Assembly: GCA_002482415.1 (NCBI GenBank)
Contig: DLFY01000099.1
Coordinates: forward strand, 1-5,233
DNA length: 5,233 bases
DNA from: Phycisphaerales bacterium UBA7708
GTDB lineage: Bacteria > Planctomycetota > Phycisphaerae > Sedimentisphaerales > Anaerohalosphaeraceae
Direction of reading: 5' to 3'
Part shown: positions 1-4,609 of the stretch, piece by piece
How the letters are laid out: each line of letters starts with the position of its first letter
How positions within the stretch are numbered: the stretch's first letter is position 1
Position numbers and translations under genes: made by a program
The notes under the pieces: model-generated
The model's database searches: none
Told to the model about the DNA's origin: nothing
Seen by the model: only the letters and a program-made list of their open reading frames with translations

Positions 1-2
1 CG

Positions 3-143
3 GTCGAGGTCGAGAAGATGCGCAAGACCTCGTTTGCAGAGCGGGCGTGGGAAAGCTCACATCCGGCGTTTGAGATGATGACCACCGAGGCCAGGGAAAA
101 GCTTGCCGGCGATCCCGACTGGTACGCCAGGGCCAAAGGTTAA
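3..143 (+). CDS. C-terminal end of an unidentified protein (5' truncated by window)
   Basis: An open frame enters from the left edge and ends at TAA 141-143, giving 46 residues. The codon choice (GAG, CGC, GCC, GCG, ACC) matches the GC-rich genes of the window, which supports real coding. The visible tail is charged and helical in character, ends in GDPDWYARAKG, and shows no catalytic motif I can name. Only the C-terminus is present, so I do not assign a family. It stops 94 nt before the alkaline phosphatase start; no obvious terminator lies between, so co-transcription is possible but unproven. Confidence 0.6.
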   Translation, partial: VEVEKMRKTSFAERAWESSHPAFEMMTTEAREKLAGDPDWYARAKG

Positions 144-226
144 ATTCTCATCTTTCGCTAACCAATCTCCATTACGATTATAGAAAACAGACAATGGCCT
201 GTTGTTAAGAAACACTGTCGACAAGT

Positions 227-231
227 AAGGA
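227..231 (+). promoter_or_regulatory. Ribosome-binding site of the alkaline phosphatase gene
   Basis: AAGGA sits 6 nt before the ATG at 238. It supports that start, which also gives a clean signal peptide. Confidence 0.6.
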
Positions 232-237
232 AACACG

Positions 238-1494
238 ATGAAGACGTTTGCAGCATTTTGTTTTGGGGTGTGCTTTATTTCATTCACCGTTTGTTCTCCG
301 GTATGGGCGGAGACGTTTGTCTATCCGAAGGCCCAGGGGGATTCGACGGATATTTCGTTTTACGAGGGGCCGGCGGACTGCAGGACGCTGGACAATATTG
401 AAACCGGTGCGATTGAAAAAGTGATTCTGTGCATCGGGGATGGGATGGGATTTAATGAGGTCGGGCTGGCACGGCAGGCCGGGGTGGGACTGAAAAAGAA
501 ACTCTGGATGGAGAGACTGCCGGTTACAGGTATTGTTCGGACGTTTTCGGGCAATAATGCCGTGACCGATTCGGCGGCGGCGGGGACGGCACTGGCCTGC
601 GGCATCAAGACCAGCAACGGGACTATCGGCATGAATAAGGACGGTGTCGCTTATCACAGTATCCTCGAGGCGCTGGCCCTGAAGGGCTGGCGGACGGGGC
701 TGGTGGCGACTTCGACGATCAGCCATGCGACGCCGGCATCGTTTGGATCACACGTTGCCTCGCGCGGCAGTGAGGCCGATATTGCCTGGCAATTACTGGA
801 AAACCGCATAGGGGTGATGTTCGGCGGCGGCCGGAAGCACTGGCTGCCGGACGGCCTCAACGGCGGTGTGCGTAAAGACAAGCAGAATCTGATTGAGCGG
901 GCCAGAGGGTATGGCTATGCGGTGGCGTATTCGAAGGAACAGATGGACCAGGTGACCGATGGGCCTGTGCTGGGATTATTTGCCGATGACGGTTTAACGA
1001 CGCTCAAGCCGGAGCCGATGCTGTCGGAGATGGCAGCCAAAGCGATTTCGCTGCTGAACCAACCCGGCGGGGAATGGTTCGCTCCGAGGCCGCGATTCTT
1101 TATGATGGTCGAAGGCAGCCAGATTGACTGGGCCGGACATGATAATGACACCGACAACAATATCCGTCAGACGCTGCTTTTTGATATGGCAATCAAAGAG
1201 GTCGTGGAGTTTGCGATGAAGGATCGGCACACGCTGGTGATTGTTACCGCCGACCATGAGACCGGCGGCCTGCAACTGCGGGCCAGCAGTACTCAGCCGA
1301 CCCGATTCAAAGCGGATTGGCACAGTAAAGGCCACAGCGGGGCCGATGTGCCGCTGTATGCCTTTGGGCCGGGAGCGAGGGCTTTTGCCGGGGTGCAGGA
1401 CAATACGCAGATTCCGCAGAAGATTGCGGCACTGACTGGCGTAAACGTGTTCCCGGCGGTTAAGGAGACGGAGGCTGTGGCGAGTAAGAATTGA
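238..1494 (+). CDS. phoA: Alkaline phosphatase, exported (PhoA family)
   Basis: A 418-aa metal-dependent phosphomonoesterase, expected to release phosphate from organic esters in the periplasm. Residues 1-24 form a signal peptide (MKTF start, hydrophobic core, cleavage likely after VWA). All core motifs are visible: IGDGMG with metal ligand D68; VTDSAAAGTA with nucleophile S112 beside D111; HATPASF and R176, equivalent to E. coli Arg166; MMVEGSQIDWAGH with E292, D297 and H301; TADHETGGL with D339 and H340; and KGHSGAD with H366. Residues matching E. coli Asp153 and Lys328 are H163 and W298, the combination seen in many non-enteric bacterial enzymes. By comparison those often bind metal differently and have higher turnover. 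Length is near the E. coli enzyme, so the gene looks intact. No Pho box was recognised upstream. The symbol is by family; phoA versus another paralogue name is not certain. Confidence 0.95.
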   Translation: MKTFAAFCFGVCFISFTVCSPVWAETFVYPKAQGDSTDISFYEGPADCRTLDNIETGAIEKVILCIGDGMGFNEVGLARQAGVGLKKKLWMERLPVTGIVRTFSGNNAVTDSAAAGTALACGIKTSNGTIGMNKDGVAYHSILEALALKGWRTGLVATSTISHATPASFGSHVASRGSEADIAWQLLENRIGVMFGGGRKHWLPDGLNGGVRKDKQNLIERARGYGYAVAYSKEQMDQVTDGPVLGLFADDGLTTLKPEPMLSEMAAKAISLLNQPGGEWFAPRPRFFMMVEGSQIDWAGHDNDTDNNIRQTLLFDMAIKEVVEFAMKDRHTLVIVTADHETGGLQLRASSTQPTRFKADWHSKGHSGADVPLYAFGPGARAFAGVQDNTQIPQKIAALTGVNVFPAVKETEAVASKN

Positions 1495-1550
1495 CGATTT
1501 TCGATTGATGATTGATGATTAGAAGAAATTTTCGATTTTCCATTTTCAAA
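1495..1550. repeat. Intergenic repeat tract of GATTGAT and ATTTTCGATT words
   Basis: Directly after the phosphatase stop, GATTGAT occurs twice in tandem (1503-1509, 1510-1516) followed by a partial GATT. ATTTTCGATT occurs twice exactly, at 1497-1506 and 1528-1537, followed by a related CATTTTCAAA. Text of this kind is, from memory, common between genes in planctomycete-like metagenome assemblies, but its function is unknown. No stable hairpin or terminator was found in it. Confidence 0.6.
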
Positions 1551-1614
1551 TGTAATCGATACGAATTGTGGTGTTGGGAACATAGTCTCTAATTTTGATT
1601 TAAAAAATATTTAG

Positions 1615-1632
1615 ACGGGATTTACAGGATAT
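1615..1632. repeat. Two imperfect 9-mers (ACGGGATTT, ACAGGATAT)
   Basis: Two adjacent 9-mers match at 7 of 9 positions. They resemble the ACAGGATTTAC-type short tandem repeats that recur between genes in several bacterial phyla. With only two copies, this could be a remnant of such a repeat or chance. Confidence 0.3.
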
Positions 1633-1670
1633 TTTATTGTAAAGAGGGCTTTTGGAAAATAGGGCAAGCT

Positions 1671-2288
1671 ATGGAGCGGAAGACCAAGTCAATTACGGCT
1701 ATTTGTATTGGATTGGGCCTGTTGTGCATGGCATGTTTGTTTGCGGCACTCTGGGTGATGGGATTCCTTGATATCTTTTATGCAGAAATACAAATGCGCC
1801 GTCCATCCTTCTACAAGCCCGTAGCTGGTGATATGGCGGTGCTGGCCTCGCATTTAAAGCCATCCGCTACGGGTCAATCTATTCTTGAACAGGACATTGG
1901 GTGGGCATGGCGGCCGGAGTCGCTTCACACGTTGCCCCCGATGTATGTGATGCTGGATCCAAACAGTGTTGTCATGGTCTTCGGGGGAGGTTTTTATCCA
2001 CTTGCCTATAATCTGCTGCACAACCAGGCAGAGTCAGACCCGAATCGTGCTGTGTGGGATTTATATCTTTGTCACGAAAACAGAGGCTCCAAATTGTACA
2101 CTTATTGCGTGACAAAGGGAGATCAGGCCGTTTTTGTCAACCTCATTCGCAGTGCGGCGGCGGAGTATGATCGACAAATTGGGGATCATCCCGATTCAGA
2201 GGAATACAAGACTCAAAAGGAGAATTTTCTTGAGTTATTCAATGTAAAACTGGATGATGATGGTGTTCTGCAAACATTGCAACCGTGA
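1671..2288 (+). CDS. Hypothetical protein with one N-terminal membrane segment
   Basis: A 205-aa protein I do not recognise. A basic start (MERKTK) precedes one long hydrophobic stretch at about residues 9-36, so the rest, about 170 residues, is predicted to lie outside the cytoplasm. There is no lipobox: the cysteines at 12, 19 and 22 are inside the hydrophobic stretch without the usual preceding pattern, so a membrane anchor fits better than a lipoprotein. Features of the outer part are WAWRPES (78-84), a hydrophobic run VVMVFGGGFYPLAYNLL (100-116), and C134 and C146, which could pair as a disulfide. The tail is acidic and helical. The start is supported by AGGG at 1661-1664, 6 nt upstream. 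Codon use lies between the GC-rich flanks and the AT-rich module. No neighbour suggests a role. Confidence 0.75.
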   Translation: MERKTKSITAICIGLGLLCMACLFAALWVMGFLDIFYAEIQMRRPSFYKPVAGDMAVLASHLKPSATGQSILEQDIGWAWRPESLHTLPPMYVMLDPNSVVMVFGGGFYPLAYNLLHNQAESDPNRAVWDLYLCHENRGSKLYTYCVTKGDQAVFVNLIRSAAAEYDRQIGDHPDSEEYKTQKENFLELFNVKLDDDGVLQTLQP

Positions 2289-2304
2289 TGGTTTCTCTTG
2301 TTTT

Positions 2305-2464
2305 ATGAAGGGAGTTTACTTGATGCAGAAGGCAGAATGTGCTTCATATACAGTAAGTGAGGTCGAAGAACTTTTATAATCAGATCAAACAAGAATCGAT
2401 GCCTAATCTTGGAAACGTAATAAAGACTCCATATGTCCTGTTTACGCATTTTAGAGAAATATAA
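2305..2464 (+). pseudogene. Possible remnant of a small gene, broken across two frames
   Basis: One frame reads from ATG 2305 or 2323 to TAA 2377-2379. Its end, YTVSEVEELL, resembles the first helix of a MerR/excisionase-like helix-turn-helix, which then breaks off. AAGGGAG at 2308-2314 is well placed for the ATG at 2323. The next frame is open from 2357 to TAA 2462-2464 and reads NVIKTPYVLFTHFREI at its end, protein-like in composition. Together they could be one small gene damaged by a frameshift. Each piece is short enough to be chance in AT-rich DNA, so this is tentative. Confidence 0.22.
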
Positions 2465-2495
2465 TCTGTTCAATTACCAATTTCCTATGTTAAGA

Positions 2496-2524
2496 TTGAC
2501 AATTGACTTGTGCAGGGTTATAAA
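2496..2524 (+). promoter_or_regulatory. Near-consensus sigma70 promoter for the ATPase/DUF4276 pair
   Basis: TTGACA (2496-2501) is a perfect -35 box. TATAAA (2519-2524) matches the -10 consensus at 5 of 6 positions, and the spacer is exactly 17 nt. Transcription would start near 2531, about 175 nt before the ATPase start codon. This leaves a long leader containing an open frame and an inverted repeat. No other promoter this good was seen in the gap. The call rests on sequence match only. Confidence 0.55.
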
Positions 2525-2569
2525 AAGATGAATTACATAGCTATTTCTTGCTAGATGATAGATTAAAAA

Positions 2570-2617
2570 TCGAGGATGCAATTTTCTTGAATTATTACAA
2601 TAAACTCCTATCCTCGA
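2570..2617. repeat. Inverted repeat TCGAGGAT / ATCCTCGA in the leader
   Basis: Perfect 8-nt arms lie at 2570-2577 and 2610-2617, separated by 32 nt, between the promoter and the ATPase start. They could form an RNA stem or bind a dimeric regulator. The long AU-rich loop and the absence of a following U run argue against a terminator. An 8-nt match may be coincidence. Confidence 0.25.
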
Positions 2618-2689
2618 ATCACGTTGAATTGGAAGATATTTATAATTTTCCACCTTATGAAGACATCATGAAATACCCATGTTGTCAAC

Positions 2690-2696
2690 GGAAGGA
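2690..2696 (+). promoter_or_regulatory. Ribosome-binding site that fixes the ATPase start at 2706
   Basis: GGAAGGA ends 9 nt before the ATG at 2706. An upstream in-frame ATG at 2679 has no such site, and this one would lie inside its coding region, so 2706 is preferred. Confidence 0.6.
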
Positions 2697-2705
2697 AAAT
2701 ACGGT

Positions 2706-3812
2706 ATGGGACAAGCATTAGACAAATTAACCATAAAAGGATTCAAGTCTATAGAATTACTTGAAAACTTTGAGTTGAGCAACCTTAATATTCTGATCGG
2801 TGGAAATGGTGCAGGCAAAAGTAATTTTGTTGAAATTTTCCGCATGCTTAGTGCCATGGTAAATGAAAATTTTGCTAATTATATCATGAATCATGGAGGT
2901 GCGGATGATTTCATGTTCAATGGACCCAAAGTTACTAAGTACATTGAAGCCGAATTTCTTTTTGGCCGTAATGCTTATCGCTTCAAATTAGAGCCTTCTG
3001 CAACAGAAAAATTTATAATAACAGACGAAGGAGAAAGATACCTTGATAACAGTTGGAAAACTATTGGTACTGGTAATCGTGAAAGTCAAATAACCGCCAA
3101 TAAAGATGAAAGGTCCAGGGTATCCGGATATCCCGGAGTGGGACATTATATTCACGATGCCATTTCAAATTGGGTTGTTTATCACTTTCATGACACCAGT
3201 GCAACTGCGTCTATGCGACGTTATGAAATAACAGCAGACAATAGAAGGTTGCGATCGGATGCTGCCAATATTGCTCCGTTTCTACTTGAGCTTAAGCATG
3301 ATGAGGTTAACACTTATAAAGAGATTATAGAATCAGTCAAAATTGTCACTCCATTCTTTGATGACTTTATTTTAAAACCCATTCATCAAGGGAAAAAAGA
3401 TGTTGTCAATCTAAGCTGGAAGCAAAAAGGCTCTGATTATCCCATGCAACCTTATCATTTTTCAGACGGTACGATTCGTTTTATTTGTTTAGCTACCGCC
3501 CTGCTGCAACCTTATCCACCTACTACAATCGTCATTGATGAGCCGGAATTAGGTTTGCATCCATACGCCATTGAGATATTGGCGGAATTAATAGAAGCCG
3601 CTTCAAATAAAACTCAGGTTATTGTTTCAACGCAGTCTCCTCATCTGATTGATCATTTCAATCCTGAAAATATCATTGTCGTTAACCGAGAAAAGGGGTC
3701 TTCAACTTTTAAACGGCTCAAGAAAACAGAATTAACCGAATGGCTGAAAGACTATTCTTTGGGTGACCTCTGGCGTAAGAATATCATCATGGGGGGGCCG
3801 GTTAATGAGTAA
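2706..3812 (+). CDS. OLD/RloA-like ABC-type AAA ATPase (AAA_21 type), first gene of a two-gene candidate defence module
   Basis: A 368-aa cytoplasmic ATPase of the RecF/SMC/OLD class. The N-terminal lobe starts with LTIKGFKSIE and carries Walker A GGNGAGKSN (32-40, K38). A divergent middle (about 55-240) follows. The C-terminal lobe has an ABC signature-like FSDGT (252-256), Walker B TIVIDEP with D278 and E279, the ELGLHP D-loop, and STQSPHLIDHF (308-317) as switch region. The tail YSLGDLWRKNIIMGGP is a pattern I associate with ATPases paired with DUF4276. All ATPase motifs are present, so it should hydrolyse ATP. The start at 2706 is chosen over 2679 because GGAAGGA lies just upstream of it. 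The last 8 nt overlap the downstream DUF4276 gene, implying coupled translation and a shared complex. By analogy with OLD, PARIS and RloAB it may sense invasion or bind DNA ends and gate its partner; that role is inferred. Codon use is AT-rich, unlike the flanks. Confidence 0.9.
   Translation: MGQALDKLTIKGFKSIELLENFELSNLNILIGGNGAGKSNFVEIFRMLSAMVNENFANYIMNHGGADDFMFNGPKVTKYIEAEFLFGRNAYRFKLEPSATEKFIITDEGERYLDNSWKTIGTGNRESQITANKDERSRVSGYPGVGHYIHDAISNWVVYHFHDTSATASMRRYEITADNRRLRSDAANIAPFLLELKHDEVNTYKEIIESVKIVTPFFDDFILKPIHQGKKDVVNLSWKQKGSDYPMQPYHFSDGTIRFICLATALLQPYPPTTIVIDEPELGLHPYAIEILAELIEAASNKTQVIVSTQSPHLIDHFNPENIIVVNREKGSSTFKRLKKTELTEWLKDYSLGDLWRKNIIMGGPVNE
3791..3797 (+). promoter_or_regulatory. 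Run of seven G at the gene junction: DUF4276 ribosome-binding site and potential slippage site
   Basis: GGGGGGG lies inside the last codons of the ATPase gene (ATG GGG GGG CCG), 7 nt before the DUF4276 ATG. It can pair with the CCUCC of 16S rRNA with one G-U wobble, so it probably serves as Shine-Dalgarno. It is also a homopolymer: losing or skipping one G places the ATPase frame directly into the DUF4276 frame. Confidence 0.5.
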
Positions 3813-4491
3813 CATTGAGGTCTATATCATCGTTGAAGGACAAACTGAACAAACCTTTATCAGGGATATACTTGCCCCTGAAATGAGTTACACAGGGATT
3901 TTTTTATATCCAACATTGCTTGGCAAGCCCGGCCATAAAGGAGGAAAAATACAATTTGACAGGGCTCAAAAAGATATCGAAAAACACTTAAAACAAAGAA
4001 ACAACACATATGTTTCTACTATGTTTGATTTTTTCAGAATTGACGCCGATTGGCCTGGAAAAAGAGAAATCTCAGATGTCACAAACAGCGGAAGATATCT
4101 TCCTGCCATAGATAAGGCGAGAATAGTTGAAAATGCAACATACAACACAATAAATGATATTTTTTCTGATTATCTTCCGGCGCAGCGATTTATCCCATAT
4201 ATTGAAATGCATGAATTCGAAGCCTTATTATTCAGCAATGCCTCAATACTTGCATCCATAATTGGCGTCGAAGAATCGCAAATAAACCTTATTTTAGATG
4301 AACACGGAGAACCTGAAGAAATTAACGACGGCCCAGAGACAGCCCCTTCGAAAAGGCTGATGAATTTAAAACACGACTACAGAAAAGTGGCTATGGGAAA
4401 AACCATTTCAGAAGCGATTGGAGTTCAGGCCATGCGAGATAAATGCAAGCATTTTAATGCATGGCTCACAAAAATAGAACAACTTGCATAG
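3805..4491 (+). CDS. DUF4276 family protein (Toprim-like), partner of the ATPase
   Basis: A 228-aa protein with the hallmarks of DUF4276. An N-terminal strand and VEGQTEQTFI carry the conserved Glu (E11) of a Toprim-like fold. MFDFFRIDADWPG (73-85) has acidic D75, D80 and D82. FIPYIEMHEFEALLFS (129-144) and INDGPETAPSKRL (173-185) are the two most diagnostic blocks. Toprim-like acidic residues suggest metal-dependent phosphodiester chemistry, as in the OLD nuclease, but no catalytic activity is shown here. The start is ATG 3805. An earlier in-frame ATG at 3763 would add 14 unconserved residues encoded within the ATPase gene. The 8-nt overlap with the ATPase stop points to coupled translation. 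The likely role is the effector half of an ATPase/Toprim conflict system that cuts nucleic acid when activated; this is inferred from architecture. Length is usual for the family. Confidence 0.9.
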   Translation: MSNIEVYIIVEGQTEQTFIRDILAPEMSYTGIFLYPTLLGKPGHKGGKIQFDRAQKDIEKHLKQRNNTYVSTMFDFFRIDADWPGKREISDVTNSGRYLPAIDKARIVENATYNTINDIFSDYLPAQRFIPYIEMHEFEALLFSNASILASIIGVEESQINLILDEHGEPEEINDGPETAPSKRLMNLKHDYRKVAMGKTISEAIGVQAMRDKCKHFNAWLTKIEQLA

Positions 4492-4609
4492 AAATATCAT
4501 ATGCACAACAAAGCTTTTCTAGCATACATATTTACAAATCGTTGATGATTTCGATTTCTTAAGTAAGCTGCAGGAAAATATTGGGCTTTTTGAGGAAAGG
4601 GAGCAGGAT
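4492..4609. other. AT-to-GC transition between the DUF4276 gene and the last gene
   Basis: The left part is AT-rich like the module; GC-rich sequence begins near 4590. TTGATGATT (4542-4550), followed by TCGATTT, reuses the words of the repeat tract at 1495-1550, so repeats of the same family lie on both sides of the 1551-4540 stretch. The frame of the next gene is open back to 4523 (after TAG 4520-4522) but has no ATG, GTG or TTG there. No terminator hairpin was found after 4491. Confidence 0.35.
4596..4603 (+). promoter_or_regulatory. Ribosome-binding site that fixes the start at 4610
   Basis: AAAGGGAG ends 6 nt before ATG 4610, a normal spacing. It supports this start over any non-standard codon in the open upstream stretch. 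Confidence 0.55.

Larger units (their letters stand above)
2289..2705. other. AT-rich gap with coding remnants and a promoter
   Basis: This 417-nt stretch holds no intact recognisable gene. From left to right it contains short open fragments in two frames (2305-2464), a near-consensus sigma70 promoter (2496-2524), an open frame of 65 codons (2524-2721) and an inverted repeat (2570-2617). Its base composition matches the downstream ATPase/DUF4276 pair rather than the GC-rich flanks. It therefore probably arrived with that pair or is debris of an earlier insertion. Confidence 0.5.
2524..2721 (+). other. 65-codon open frame in the leader of the ATPase gene (small protein or gene remnant)
   Basis: After TAA 2521-2523 the frame stays open to TAG 2719-2721, overlapping the ATPase start by 16 nt. 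The translation looks protein-like, for example LKIEDAIFLNYYNKLLSSN and YNFPPYEDIMKYP. There is no early ATG. Candidate starts are TTG 2548 (57 aa, no visible Shine-Dalgarno) and ATG 2668 (17 aa). It could be the 3' end of a decayed gene, a small protein translationally coupled to the ATPase, or chance. I recognise no family. Confidence 0.3.

Noticed and set aside
144..237. Promoter or Pho box upstream of the alkaline phosphatase
   Set aside because: TATAGA at 179-184 is a possible -10 box but no -35 box at proper spacing or Pho-box repeat was convincing.
280..726. 148-aa open frame on the minus strand
   Set aside because: It lies antisense inside the well-supported alkaline phosphatase and has Arg/Pro-rich text typical of the reverse strand of GC-rich coding DNA.
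1495..1550. CRISPR-like array
   Set aside because: Repeat units are 7-10 nt, adjacent or nearly so, with no spacers of uniform length and no cas genes in the window.
1293..1583. 96-aa minus-strand open frame spanning the phosphatase end and the repeat tract
   Set aside because: Its N-terminal text comes from translating the intergenic repeat and the rest is antisense to the phosphatase.
2679..2705. Earlier ATG start for the ATPase (nine extra residues)
   Set aside because: The only good ribosome-binding site (2690-2696) lies inside this extension, pointing to the start at 2706.
4492..4609. Terminator after the DUF4276 gene
   Set aside because: No GC-rich stem followed by a T run was found; only short AT palindromes are present.
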